64,000 nucleotides of DNA from Acanthopleura granulata (GCA_016165875.1 JABBOT010000080.1:35292364-35356363); one strand, 5' to 3'; counted from the first letter of the stretch, positions 51,491 to 62,400 are shown. Program-made: numbers and translations. The notes: generated by a model not told the origin, from the sequence alone.

Positions 51491-51831
51491 TCAGTATGCA
51501 ATGCGCTAGCGCACTAGCCCGCTCGGGTACGGAGCTGCCAGTCGGAAAGAGCTGCAATGAATTAATTAAGTTTCTCTCCTTTGGCCCCTCACAAAGATGG
51601 CGACGGAAAGGAAATTTGCGGTTCACAAGGAAACCAAGGGAAATGTTCTTTTCAGTTCTTTCCAGCATGTTGTTCCTTGCATGCAGTTCAATTCAGGCGT
51701 GTGTCTATCGGCGAATGAGAACAACTTCATACGAGTAGATAAGATGCCATGAGTTGTGTCTTAAGCTCCCATGTATTTTGATATTCACCGTCTTTATCTC
51801 CGTGTCGGGTGCACTCACAATGTGTGAGCTG
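51491..51831. other. Spacer between duplication units
   Basis: No gene or recognised repeat. It has no visible counterpart to the left of unit A or right of unit B. Confidence 0.4.
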
Positions 51832-52258
51832 TGATAACATAGCGACGTATTTCTAGAGTTTCTGATTCATCTCATATTTTCAAGTTCAGTTATTCAAGTG
51901 GTAACCAGGTAGCAATTCCACAGGTGAATTTTGATCTCAATAAAGTTTTCCCAAATTATCAACCGAATTTATCTAACAGTTTATGGATGCAGACTAAATT
52001 GTGATAAATTTGTCATGAGATAACTCCTTGCCGATATGCACAATTTAAGACCGGATATTTGAAAAAAGCAATTGATTACTTAAAACTTTTAAACATGTTA
52101 CCAAAACAAAATTAGTTTCGTGGATAGATCTTTTCTACGAATTCATTTCTCATTCAGATGAAATAATTTTCGATACCGTATCAGAAAGGCCAATTTAGGA
52201 TGTATATTTAACTTGAACCAAGGGCGTGTAACTCTATGACTCTCTGCGTACCACCTGC

Positions 52259-52370
52259 GTGTCAGCAACCACCCGATGATCGTGGATTTCCTCCCGCCAC
52301 AATGTTAGTAAGTGTTGAATAACTTAAATATTCTTGAGTGCGGCGTAAAACTCCAAGGTAATAAATAAAT
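52259..52370 (+). mobile_element. SINE tail fragment
   Basis: Contains gtcagcaaccacccgatgat, cctcccgccacaatgttagt, aaatattcttgagtgcggcg and taaaactccaaggtaataaa. This is a diverged 3' part of the main SINE family. Confidence 0.8.
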
Positions 52371-52809
52371 GCATCGTTTGGCCATACGATAACTGCAACG
52401 TCGGGTTTTATGGCAAGACGGTGGTGTTGCGTTTGTTTTTGTTGCGTATAACAGTTCTCTTTTTCGTACGGTGCGTTATAAATATGCGAATGCGTCCAAG
52501 CTTGTGACAGTGAAAAGGTTATCCATTTCATTCTTCAACATGCGTGTAGCAACGTGTGTATACAGAAGGTGCCCTAATTGCAGAAATCCAGTAACCGGCC
52601 TTGAGCATTGCACTCTGGTGTTCATTCCTCCCGCTCGTCCAACTCTTTCCTCATAAAACCATTCTCGGAGATCGGATTTCATAAATATATTTTCTGCTTC
52701 ATTGACATTGCTTTGGTTTGATAAGGTCTCCTGATTTTTGAAGCATCATTGTTATACATGTAAGTAACAAATTACTTCTGTTTCGGTATTATACTTACAA
52801 ATGATATAT

Positions 52810-52979
52810 TTAATTCTTCTTTATCACATCATCCTCATCAAATGTGGCCGTGGTTGGAGGAATGCATGATTCTGGACGACTGATACATGTAGTGTACACA
52901 AAGTACACTGCTGCATTGTGTTTGTGTGTTATTACATCAGTGGAATACTCACAGCGTCTAAATGCCCACGTGGGCTGTA
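52810..52979 (-). other. Possible terminal exon downstream of CAP gene B
   Basis: After the acceptor gtttgtttcag, 170 bp remain open to a TAA: two bases, 55 codons and stop. The peptide begins QPTWAFRRCEYSTDV, includes AAVYFVYTTCISRPESC and ends FDEDDVIKKN. Entry phase 1 would fit exon 4 of the CAP gene. However, the candidate polyadenylation signal of gene B at 53244 lies upstream of it, and the C-terminus is charged and not hydrophobic. It is related to 45243-45425. Confidence 0.3.
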
Positions 52980-53243
52980 CTGAAACAAACAATTAACTCC
53001 TCCAATTACTCTCTTTAACCGTAGGCTATTAGGTTAAGTGGAAGCCACGTGGTGGTCGAAACTCGAAGGGGGTCTCTAATCATAGCAATTTACAGAGTAT
53101 TTATAAAACACTATCTGGTGAGGTGAGAAATTCGCAGACAGCAATTAATTATTTAATTGCATGTGAGTATAAAATCTGTAAACAAGTTCAGGTAAAGAAC
53201 GTAGAGAAACACTTAGCACAGAGTTAACGCCAAGTTACATATG

Positions 53244-53249
53244 TTTATT
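53244..53249 (-). promoter_or_regulatory. Candidate polyadenylation signal, CAP gene B
   Basis: Minus-strand AATAAA in the context gatctcaataaacatatgta, matching 44663-44668 beyond gene A. It lies about 0.94 kb past the exon-5 stop. Confidence 0.5.
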
Positions 53250-53490
53250 GAGATCACATTACACAGTATAGAAAAACACGTGCAAAGCACACACACACAA
53301 ATCACTGTCATGTACAATGGTACCAATATCGCAATACAAATAAATATAGTCGTTCGACGTGAAAATAATTAACACATGTTAAAATGTTAAATTTCAAATA
53401 TCCTGTCATTCTAGGTCTACGATTATTATCACAAGTTTGCCTTCTTCGCCCTTATCCTAGATAACACATAGTGTGCCCTCTATGCTGGCG

Positions 53491-53672
53491 TCATACGGCT
53501 GCTACCAACAGAACAGAAAGAATGCCGCTAAAGATGAGTTCAAGAGAGAGGATGTCAAGGTCCGAAGTCATAGGATCGACGCTTTCGCAATCCTTGTTTG
53601 TCCAATTACCTAATCCGTTTGATATAAATATATCAAATATAATAGCAAGACCGCGATACACAGTATATTTGC
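53491..53672 (-). CDS. CAP gene B, candidate alternative terminal exon
   Basis: After the acceptor acagtgtctacag an open frame of two bases, 59 codons and TGA follows. It starts KYTVYRGLAIIF, includes GNWTNKDCESVD with an N-glycosylation sequon (NWT), and ends LELIFSGILSVLLVAAV, a hydrophobic tail like a GPI-anchor signal. The entry phase is the same as for exon 5 at 54188-54303, so splicing from exon 4 would keep the frame. No counterpart was recognised downstream of gene A. It could instead be a chance frame or the end of an unrelated gene. Confidence 0.42.
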
Positions 53673-54187
53673 CTGTAGACACTGTTGTAATGAAAGTTGA
53701 TTATGAATCCGCGCATGGGCACTGCTGCGGCTGTCGGACGGTCAGGGCGCAAGCGCAGGTTGGTTCCCTCTCCCTGACGTCAGGTGGCGCTGATAGCTTC
53801 AGTCACTTTGGCAGAACATGTCAATGAACTAGATTGGAGGCTGTTTGAACATCTACGCCACACTATTGCCCAAAAACCTATAATCACTGAACGCAAATTT
53901 AGTATTAGGATATATTCAGAGACAAGTTACGACAAACTCAGTGGCTGCCACGTCAGTCTTCAAACAGCCACCATATCTAAGTCTTATAGGTAAAGAAATT
54001 GATACATGTCGACTTAAAAGCTGCTACAAGTAGTTCCACGCAGCCTCATGTTTCATCACAGATAAGCTTATCGACAAAGCATATTAAAAAAAAACCACGA
54101 GTGGCTCGAGATGTGTGATTATTAAAATATATAATAACTTCAATAGTTAAAAACATGTCAGCCAACAACAACCTTAATGACTGCTCA

Positions 54188-54303
54188 CTAAAAGAGCAAA
54201 GTGCACAAACCAGACAGGAGATACACAAAGTAACCGTGAAAAATCTGCAAACAGCTAGCAGCATTGTCATCCCCTTCGGTGTCGGTGCCATCGGTATTTG
54301 TCC
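54188..54303 (-). CDS. CAP gene B exon 5, terminal, short
   Basis: A 116-bp exon after acceptor tttcactgtaacag: two bases completing a Trp codon, 37 codons and TAG. The peptide starts TNTDGTDTEGDDNAAS and ends FHGYFVYLLSGLCTLLF. It matches the end of the gene A terminal exons (NAA, GYFV.LL....LL) but lacks the 7-residue repeats apart from a TNTDGT remnant. The hydrophobic end after small residues again fits a GPI signal. With this exon gene B encodes 283 residues. Confidence 0.8.
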
Positions 54304-55195
54304 CTGTTACAGTGAAACAAAGGCTAAGTTTATTAATTTCAAATGAAATCAAACTGTCCGTTGTAAAGTTATCTAGTGGCCTGGTTCGCCCGGTGTGCAG
54401 TGAGGTGTGGCGGATTCCATCGAGGCTGTGCAATTTTGTCCACCAATAAATCTGACCTACACCATGTAAGTCAAATGTCTGTGTGATGGACGCGACACAC
54501 GAGTGAAATAAATAATGAAAAGAAACATGGCGAGGCCTGGTGTTGGCCACAAACCATCAATATTACAACAAACGTCCATGAACCCTTCGTAAAATGAAAT
54601 TATGCAGGAATACTTACTTAAAGGTGAACTGTCTCGGTTCTATTTTTTCACTTTGTTTAACTGAATGATATACATGTGCCTGTGATATAAAGAATAATGC
54701 AAACACAAAATGCATCTCGTGAGTATTTTCGTACTTAAGTGTGTGACCAACGCAGTGGATTGCTGCACAAAGCAGAATACTACCAGAATGACGTCATGCA
54801 CTAGGAAGACCTCAAGGGCAGATAAGTGTATAGAGATTCCCACGCTTCACCAAACTCAGCCCATGGGTCTTCAAAAAATTAACGATTTTTACAATTACTT
54901 CAGCTCCGTTTTTTCGATACCGCGAGAATATACACTGCCAGTTCAGTGAAAAAAAAAAGATGAACAGGCACAGTCCATATATAGGTATTGCAAGACCAGA
55001 AACATGATTGACTCAAAGTGATTCTTGATCTTTGGTACTTATCCCAGAATGTAACCACAGAAGGAACTGCAAAGCCTTTGCGTAAAAGCGAGGAATGTTT
55101 TAGTGGACAGCTATGTTAAAACTGCAAGGTATTTGTGTTAACTGTTGTTATTAATTGCACAATAATACAGCTAAAACTAAACCCGAGCCTTTTCT

Positions 55196-55228
55196 ATTTA
55201 TTATTACTATTATTATTATTATTATTAT
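55196..55228. repeat. ATT microsatellite
   Basis: A run of about ten ATT units fused directly to the SINE tail that follows. Confidence 0.9.
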
Positions 55229-55270
55229 ATTCTTGAATACGGCGTAAAACACCAATCAAATAAATAAATA
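55226..55270 (+). mobile_element. SINE 3' end relic
   Basis: Only the core ttcttgaatacggcgtaaaa, caccaatcaaataaataaat survives. Confidence 0.8.
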
Positions 55271-55310
55271 TTTATTATTATTTATCACAGTAACAACAAT
55301 AACCATATTT

Positions 55311-55342
<32 letters not shown>
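55311..55342. repeat. CAA microsatellite
   Basis: About ten uninterrupted CAA units in CAP gene B intron 4. Confidence 0.9.
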
Positions 55343-55343
<1 letters not shown>

Positions 55344-55546
55344 TTGATGATAACAGTGTGTCTACAGATTACATTTATTATTCGGTCTGTTGCCCGAAGA
55401 CGGTAAGACGATTTTTAAAGATGTTTACGGCCCAAAACGTGTGACAGTGGATACTACATTATCTTAGCCACGTTACAATTCCCAAGATTCTCAATCATAT
55501 GAAAAAGTATTTAGAAAAATTTCGTGTCGATGATTTTAATACTTAC

Positions 55547-55650
55547 AGCACATGCCCATCTTGCAACCGTGGTCACTGGGGTAGCTATTTGGATCACAAG
55601 CCGAACACGGGTTCCCCAGCAGGAAAGGTTTACTGCCAGCCATGTTTCCT
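55547..55650 (-). CDS. CAP gene B exon 4, Cys-rich module
   Basis: A 104-bp exon between acceptor attaccttag and donor tgct|gtaagtatt. The first base completes Pro, giving GGP-GNMAGSKP, then GNPCSACDPNSYPSDHGCKM and GMC. It has the same Cys spacing as gene A with one residue fewer. It is clearly more diverged from gene A (GNMAGS against GNWANV, SDHG against TGGHG) than exons 2 and 3 are. Confidence 0.88.
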
Positions 55651-56894
55651 CTAAGGTAATTTTAGGAAAGAAGTCTATTTAATGAAACGCCTTGGAGCGA
55701 ACAAGTAGCGCCATACAAAATTGACAGAAATTCCACTTAACTTCCATATTGGAGTCTAAATCATCTTTCAGGTCGTCAGTACCAAAAACACCATTGTTTA
55801 ATAGAAAAAGTTCCTGCAATATCCCATACAGAGATGGGACAAACTGTACAGTAGTTTTACATCTGTTTAAACTACATGTTCAGCTCAGTTTTTCAACGCA
55901 CAAAATGCACACATGAAATGCACCGGGCATTGAGCAACTGTGCTATGCCCGACATGATGCCGAAAACTAGAAATGTATTTGCTTTTTTTGGAAATTTTTG
56001 GGGGAAATAAAGAGCGCAGAAAAGCTGCAGGAAGAAACATCCAACGAGATTCTTATTTCTTCATGTTGTGAATTGGCAAACCATCCCAACTCTCTCATCC
56101 AATTAAGGTAACACTATCAGGATAACGTTCAAAGCACACGACTTGTAGCGCTTTGTGTGATACCCTCAGCTCGTACATGTGGTAAGGAGCAATGTGAAAG
56201 ATTACAGCACAGGCTGTGGGGGCCAAGGTAACATCTGTTCTAAGTGTCGCAGACAAGTTCATCAGCGACAGACGCCAGAAGTGGACATCACCGACGAATT
56301 CAAAATTATAAAAAAAGGCAAGTGTACTTAAAGAGAGGTTGCATCGTTAAAAGATAACTTTTGCAACAAAATAATAAGTCACCAAAAGGATCATGGAGTA
56401 GCCCAGTCAAACCTGTCCTGCAACCAGGTTATGGCCGAGCTGAGAGTGAAAACTGTTGCCCTCGCGGACAAATCGTAGAGAGATCGTCGTGGATGATTCC
56501 AAGAGCAAAATCAGTCTCAGAAATATCAATGGCCATGTTGAAAACTTTCTGACAAACGATTTGAAACTGTAACACGTCGCAGACAGATCTCATGTTGTGA
56601 GTCCCGAAATCGTACAATCGGATTTTATATATGCATATACAATACACGGACCATGCTGTGTAGCCTGATGGAGTAAATATAATAACGGAGTGCACTGCAT
56701 ATTTTTTGTTACCGTTTGTATTGCATAAATAATAGAAAATAAAAACAGTTGCTTATGAACATACGAACACTTGAAAGATTGCTATTTGAAGAGATTTTTC
56801 CAACCACACCGAAGTAAATGAACAAGTAAGAAAAGAAAATTAATTCAATGAACAATGAACACCATTCGGAAGGAAAAGGGAAAACTGAACTTAC

Positions 56895-57016
56895 GGTCCT
56901 CCATAGTTACATCCTGTGTATACAGCATTGTTCATCTTCTTGCTTTTGTAGGGAACATCTAGCGTGGGACATCTGACTTTAGCACAGCCCACAAGCTCTG
57001 ACTTAGCCCAAACCAC
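56895..57016 (-). CDS. CAP gene B exon 3, CAP domain C-terminal strand
   Basis: A 122-bp exon, acceptor tgcgtgcag and donor gacc|gtaagttc, starting VVWAKSELVGCAKVRC and ending TGCNYGG. Phases 0 and 2 as in gene A. The near identity with gene A continues for tens of bases into both flanking introns. Confidence 0.9.
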
Positions 57017-57401
57017 CTGCACGCAAACACAATCACATCACGAGCTCGGCTCTTGGCACGATGCGAAAGCAACGTTAACTTATTTATTATCTGCACTGAT
57101 ACAATACGCTCATTTACAACTGGATGCCATGTTTCGTGTTTCGGGTGAGTCGAGTTTTGGGATTGATACAAGTACTTTTTTAATGGCACAAAAGGAAGAC
57201 CAACCTATTTGTACTTTAGACTTGTGAACCTCACAAAGATTTCTCCCTCACGTGAAAATAAAACTTGACAAACTCAATTTTTATTACTGACATCCAAAAT
57301 TATCTTTATACGCCATTTGATTCAAACGAAAAACTGATAACTAACATAACGTATAGCTTTATCATTATTTTATTTTATACTTTACATCGGTATATCCATA
57401 C

Positions 57402-57650
57402 CTGTGTGTAATGCCCGCACATTTTCCCTGTGTCACAGGAGTTCGTCTCGTACGTGTAGTAATTAATCTCTTCATACCAGGCGTCCACGGCCTCCGCCAG
57501 ACTCAGTTCTTTCGTGTTGTAATGCAGATTCTCCCCAACTCGTTTATAGGAGAAGTTATATTCTTTATTTATATTCATCATATCACTGTGTTCAAACACA
57601 CATTGCTCAATGTATTCTTCGGCCATCCTGGCAAGCTCGGAATTCCACGT
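57402..57650 (-). CDS. CAP gene B exon 2, CAP domain core
   Basis: A 249-bp exon, phase 0 at both ends. It encodes the same peptide as gene A exon 2 from TWNSELARMAEEYIEQC to CGHYTQ, with only synonymous differences seen (for example ccagac against ccaaac). Cavity residues Glu (GENL) and His (HYTQ) are intact. Confidence 0.93.
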
Positions 57651-57742
57651 CTACAAAAGAGAGCAACACTGGAAAGTAAATAATAACAAAATTTGCGAAA
57701 CAGCAATAATGAAGCAAAGAAAAAACAGCGACAACGACAGCA

Positions 57743-57793
57743 GTAATAATAACAATAATAACAATAATAATAGTCGTCATCATCATCATCATC
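57743..57793. repeat. AAT/CAT microsatellite in CAP gene B intron 1
   Basis: Same composite array as in gene A intron 1, one AAC-type unit longer. Confidence 0.85.
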
Positions 57794-57834
57794 TTTAATT
57801 TTGTGCGATAGAGATGAAGTAAGGTCATACTTAC

Positions 57835-58095
57835 CATATACTCCATGTTGGAAGCATGCTGCATTTCCCTATACTTGTTGTGCTGTAACACACCGGCTTC
57901 TCTTTCTGCTGCAGATATTGGGATCAAGCTACCTGATGCCCGTTTGTGACGGGATAGTCCAGTGAACTTCAGTCCATGCTTATCATTAATGAACGGCACG
58001 GCTCCTTCCGTTTTTGGCACGATTGCCTTAAAACAACCGAGGAATACAAAAGCGAGGATTCCTTGAAACAAAGTGACACTGAACACGCATGCCAT
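57835..58095 (-). CDS. CAP gene B exon 1, signal peptide and CAP start
   Basis: First coding exon, 261 bp, 87 codons. It starts MACVFSVTLFQGILAFVFLG, a signal peptide, then a propeptide 13 residues longer than in gene A (KTEGAVPFINDKHGLK) ending in the same RHKR site. The mature start ASGSLIPIS and CAP opening REAGVLQHNKYREM are identical to gene A. Donor atatg|gtaagtatg, phase 0. The sharp switch from diverged to identical sequence occurs inside this exon, next to the RHKR codons. Confidence 0.92.
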
Positions 58096-58345
58096 GCTTT
58101 GAGGAAAGGCAAGAAGTTGCTCTCAGTGGGAGATTCTTGGCACGCTTGAGTAGAAGTATTCCTTCTTTTAGTAAACTAACAAAGATCTGACTAATACTGA
58201 ATGATCATGGAGATTCCATCGGATCACAATTAACTGTCTTCACTTAGAACATCGTAACTAGCTGTTCTAAAATCTATATAATTATGTGGAAAAACAACAT
58301 CCTTTTGCCAACGGACTCCCGTCTGGCACAACGAAGCGCGGTATT

Positions 58346-58397
58346 TTTTACACGTTAGTTGTTGGTGAGTGAGTGTGACACATCCATGGTGATTCGG
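58346..58397 (-). promoter_or_regulatory. Conserved upstream block, CAP gene B
   Basis: Counterpart of 50616-50670; about 250 bp upstream of the ATG, sharing gttgttggtgagtgagtgtg. Confidence 0.4.
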
Positions 58398-58574
58398 CCA
58401 GTCATTTTACCTGGCTCTAAACTAATCAACGATTTTTTGAGCTCTAGGCACGTAGCCACTGGCATGATCCGTGTTTGTATGTCAGTGTGATCCAAGAAAC
58501 ATTCCAGGGCCGACTTAGCTAACAGAACGTGATCAGGATAAAGACTCTCCCTGTTGGCAAACCCAGACAGTATC

Positions 58575-58627
58575 GACGGAATGAGGCAACTATGTTGTCA
58601 GTGGTCGCCCTTTCAACCAAATCATTG
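58575..58627 (-). promoter_or_regulatory. Conserved distal upstream block, CAP gene B
   Basis: Counterpart of 50828-50881; shares gacggaatgaggc and the run at 58603-58627. Confidence 0.4.
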
Positions 58628-58900
58628 CAATAAAAAAATTACACATTATCCATAACATATAACCTATCTACTGAAGATTTTATGCTTGGTACGTAGCTGT
58701 CAATGGTTAAATGTTTGTTTTGGTCTGTTCTTAGTCACAATAGCGTGGATTATTCTTCCCATGAATTGATCTACTCTCTTTGTAGGCCAGTATATGCACA
58801 CGACCTAACTTAGCCTATTCTGTGCCTTGCGCCCTTTCTATTGAAATAAGAACCTTTCACTTGTCTGATGGTGCACACTTTCGCCAACTTAACTATTGAC

Positions 58901-60222
58901 GTTTCCTGTTCGATTTCCGTTTTCACTGGTTGACATTCCATGTTACTTTATTAGAAGCTTAGTATGTGACTTGCAATGCTGGCGAACCAAGCATTACCGA
59001 GGCCTTGTCCCTTTGCGTTGGTTTCATGATATTGGTTATATTTACTACCGCTAAATGATATTTAAAAAAATGACTTGAATGTCTGTAATATTTCCACATT
59101 GTGTGTAGAGATGTGATTGACATGCAAGTCTGATGAACGACTCTGTAGACAGTCTTTTCAGGCAACAGGTGAAATGCGAAAAATGTTTCCAAGGCATATA
59201 TGCCATCCCAGTAGGCAGGCTACAGGTGTAAAGATCAAGAGTTGTGAGGTTATCGTTGAAATTCAAAAACGCCAGTTCCAAGACTTCTTACATTGCAACT
59301 GTTCCGAGTATGCCAGCTGCGAGTGTAAAAAATCAAGGGTTGTCAGATAACTGACGAAATGCAATAAGGTTCCAAGGTCTGTGACCTAACAGACCGTTTG
59401 CGTGTATACATGTGTGCATAAAGTGCTCTTTAGTAACTTTACGATTGAACTCTGGTCTCATGGCTTTCGAGGTACTCCGATTAGCTGTGGGTGTGTCTCG
59501 GATGGCCAGTTGCTTGTCTTTTTAGATTGTTCGGCAGTGAAAGGTTTCTACTGGTAATGAAGTCTGGAGATTTCCCTTTGCGTCAAACACAAGATAAAGA
59601 TCTTATAAGGAAAAATACCTCAGAAAAGTGGAGTTAGGGTGACTGAAAAGACCATTGAAAACAGTGCCTCAAAATACCATCACTGATTTTTTAAGATTGT
59701 CACCAAATTAACTTCAGCTAAATGTTTTAATTACATGGTGAGTTCTATGGAACATATGTATAATGTACATCAACAGTGACGTCACAAAACTCTTTGTACA
59801 CCTTTCTGTTCAGTTGGGAATAAAGTTCTTGTAACCCATACTTCTGTCATGTTTGCGTGTAGGCCTGTATGGACAGCCAATAGGACATTAAAGTCCTAAC
59901 TTAGGGCCAGAGAAAATTCGGCCTAACATCACTGTTGAGGCAAATTATGAATATTTTACATAAAACCTTCCTGTAGGAGGGGGGGGGGGGTGTGATTGGA
60001 CTTTTTATTTGGAGCCCCAACCCCTGCTCGGGCTAATTTCTGCTGCACATCAAGCCATATGGTGTTCGCATACATAAACTTTTGCCAATTATTTATGTAG
60101 ACAAACACCCGTTCACATTCACAACATATAGTAGAGCAATAAGGGATGGCCCACCACCCTCGTCGGCTCGATCTCTCCATATTAGATACATTGGCTATTG
60201 GTGATACGCTAATGCAATCAAC
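58901..60222. other. Spacer between CAP unit B and the GC-rich element
   Basis: Mostly AT-rich non-coding sequence with no supported gene. A homopolymer G run lies at about 59978-59990. From about 60000 composition rises toward that of the element. A minus-strand frame at 59956-60237 is open for 93 codons and has a CSTICCECE cluster; it could be a divergent element gene or chance. No terminal repeat could be identified by eye. Confidence 0.4.
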
Positions 60223-60474
60223 ATGTCCAAAGGACACAACACATGCAAGTGGTTCACCTTAGGCTCAACAGAGCTCTACGGTAAAACCTACCTTGTAGGT
60301 TTCTGTAAGGTTCACCTGGCAAGGCTTCGTAAGGGCTTATGCACACAGCCTTGCCCAATTTGTGGGGTCGGCGTTACGAACAAACCAAGGCTCTGTCTCG
60401 CGTGCGGATATCGAAATGCGTGGCGGTGTGATAAGAGTGCAGTGCAGAAAGAATTTGCACGTAAGGGCACGTAA
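60223..60474 (+). pseudogene. Zinc-ribbon protein of the element
   Basis: An 83-codon frame beginning MSKGHNTCKWF. It has Cys at TCKWF and GFCKVHLARLRKG and a zinc-ribbon-like pair PCPICGVGV ... LCLACGY. Such small zinc-binding proteins often bind nucleic acid. The last 20 or so residues, after the second CxxC, look out of frame compared with the rest. It sits 50 bp before the polyprotein start. It may be intact enough to encode a protein, but the neighbouring decay makes function doubtful. Confidence 0.5.
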
Positions 60475-60523
60475 ATTCTCATTTAAAACGTTGCTACATG
60501 TGAGACACCCATCCATTAGCAAC

Positions 60524-61177
60524 ATGACTACCATAGATGACTTGACTGACGGAATTCTTGCAGAGCACGAACCTGAGTATATTCTCGATGAGCCTATTCC
60601 GGAATACGCCGGAAACCGCCTCCATCTACCGTTGAGGCCACAACGGCCATTCATCGACTTAGATGATCAAGTCCCTCCCCGGCCCAGCCCCTGGCTGAAG
60701 ACTGGGTTGAGATTCTGAACGAGGCCAAAGACGAGTTTGAAGTCGATGGCGCCACTGTGATCTTCTCCACGTGGCGGATGGAAGCAAAGGACGCATTAGA
60801 CTTCGGAGATATCGAAACCGCTAATGGTTCACATGCTAGAGCCGGCCGACTGGCCTTGGACGCTCGCATATCGGACGAGAGGGCGGCGCAGCTTCTCACT
60901 GGGCTTCCGAGGGGGGAGGGGGGAAGAGTTCTTACTCCGAATCCAGTTCCTGCGTGAGCGGAAAGAAGGCAACTGGGTTGTTGAAGACAAGCTTTACCCA
61001 GTCCGGGCTGAGAGGAAAGCGGGGCATGGTGTTATCGAGATCACGAGGGATATCAAACCAGGGCGTTACGCTCGAAGAGGTGGTTGAACTGGAAAGGGTA
61101 AAGCTTGTCTTTAAAAGGGTAATCATCCTGCGGGACATTGCCGGCGACGACATATACAACAGTGCAAAGTACAAAGG
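60524..61177 (+). pseudogene. Element polyprotein, N-terminal region, frameshifted
   Basis: Starts MTTIDDLTDGILAEHEPEY, an acidic leader, and continues in successive frames: DWVEILNEAKDEFEVDG and FSTWRMEAKDALDFGD in the next frame, then EEFLLRIQFLRERK, then VTLEEVVELERVKLVFK and YNSAKYKGWHIPVDLICQW. At least three frameshifts occur, one beside the G-rich run near 60912-60923. I recognise no domain. By position, ahead of polymerase motif A, it would be expected to include any exonuclease domain of a family-B polymerase, but no clear exonuclease motif was found. Confidence 0.5.
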
Positions 61178-62032
61178 TTGGCATATACCAGTAGATCTCA
61201 TCTGTCAATGGCCATGCTTGGTCCAGAGATCTCCACTTCCCCCAAAAGCAGAAAGGTCCACACCTATAAGGGAGACGTCTGGCAGGCAATCCGGCAAGCT
61301 ACCCAGCGGGAGCCCTTAGCTGTCTGGCTGTTGGGTGGGCAAGACAAGGAACTAGGTGTCAACCAGTTTGTGCTAGAGGACGGCCGCACCCACATGACAC
61401 CTGGGATTCAGGAGAGGCCCCGAGCTATCAGCACCAAGCTAGGTAACTCCGAACTGGCACAGGAAGCCTTCGGCGAGAATCACGCTGACAGCATCATGGC
61501 CAAACAAAAGAATGACTGAAAGCCAACCCCAGCCAATCTACTCGACACCGAAGGCTGCGTCGAGAATGGTCACGGCGGGCTCTGGAACATGATGGACTAC
61601 GACACCCGAGATATAGTCAGCATCGACCTGAAAGCCTGCTACCCGGCCTACTTTCAGGTAGAAGGCGAAGCGAAGCCTTACTTAGAACGTTTCGGACACC
61701 CAACGCACCGCATTACCCGTGCAGCGATCAATGGTCCACTCCCCCAAAGACACTGGCATAGGATTCGCCGATGTCCAGGAGTGGGAGTTCACAAACTGCC
61801 CTCCTCTTACCCCTGCGTGGTTTGAAAGGCATTTCGCAGAGAATGGAAGGGATCTAACACAGCCTCTTGCCTTTCAGACAGAATCTGGCCGCCTGAAGTC
61901 CCTCTTGGTGAGCGAAGCAATCATCTTTAAGAAACAGACCAAGGTATGGTTCCCTAAAGACCGTAATCAGGGGTGCAGCGTCTTAGGCAAATTGACACAG
62001 GGCAGGAAGACTGACGGAAAAAGACTGACATG
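61178..62032 (+). pseudogene. Element DNA polymerase B region with motif A
   Basis: In one frame the sequence reads AVWLLGG, VNQFVLEDGRTHMTPG and a TGA at 61517-61519. It then continues in the same frame to YDTRDIVSIDLKACYPAYFQ at about 61596-61657. The D-x-x-x-x-YP core fits polymerase motif A of the family-B, protein-primed-like group (DxxSLYP), with the catalytic Asp kept. A frameshift near 61740 leads into TGIGFADVQEWEFTNCPP and VWFPKDRNQGCSVLGKL, ending at TGA 62031-62033. The assignment rests on motif A here and motif C further on. Confidence 0.5.
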
Positions 62033-62400
62033 ATGACTGGTGACAGACCAGGGTGAACTTGACTTCCTTTGCGAGACACCCGCCAAAGTGGCACCCTGGT
62101 CATAGCACCAACGAAATGCCCCCTCGGCCATAGCCTCACTTACTACGATGGTTCACAACACTAGTACACACACCTCTGGGCCTCCATGTTGGCTTATGGG
62201 TCCGAGTGGCAGTCGATTCCATTTATGTGAAGAAAACAGCACTGCACAAGGTCGAAGGGATTGAGACCTATGTCACCCCAAGGCCTGCAGCTGGAATGAA
62301 TCCAGCTGTGTCCATTGTCTCACAGGGATAACGCGTCTTCCTCCAGTTGCCCCATCCAAGTGTCGCGACAAGGGAGAAAGGCTATACATGTCCATGAAAC
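62033..62400 (+). pseudogene. Element DNA polymerase B region with motif C
   Basis: Continues TDQGELDFLCETP, stops, then YTHLWASMLAY at 62162-62194. A frame change directly follows, with VRVAVDSIYVKKTALHKVEG from 62198. The VDSIYV core corresponds to motif C (DTDSxY) of family-B polymerases, and the preceding SMLAY helix resembles the stretch that normally lies well before motif C, so a deletion between them is likely. The residue before the DS is Val where Thr is usual, and the first Asp of the motif is not present. The polymerase is dead in this copy. Confidence 0.5.

Larger units (their letters stand above)
51832..58900 (-). repeat. Segmental duplication, unit B (holds CAP gene B)
   Basis: The partner of 43615-51250; matched blocks are listed there. 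Unit B lacks the SINE in intron 2, lacks the duplicated terminal exon and carries its own SINE pieces at 52259-52370 and 55226-55270. Confidence 0.8.

Noticed and set aside
59956..60237. 93-codon minus-strand frame with a CSTICCECE cluster next to the element
   Set aside because: It overlaps the start of the zinc-ribbon ORF and contains the homopolymer G run; without a partner copy it cannot be told from chance.
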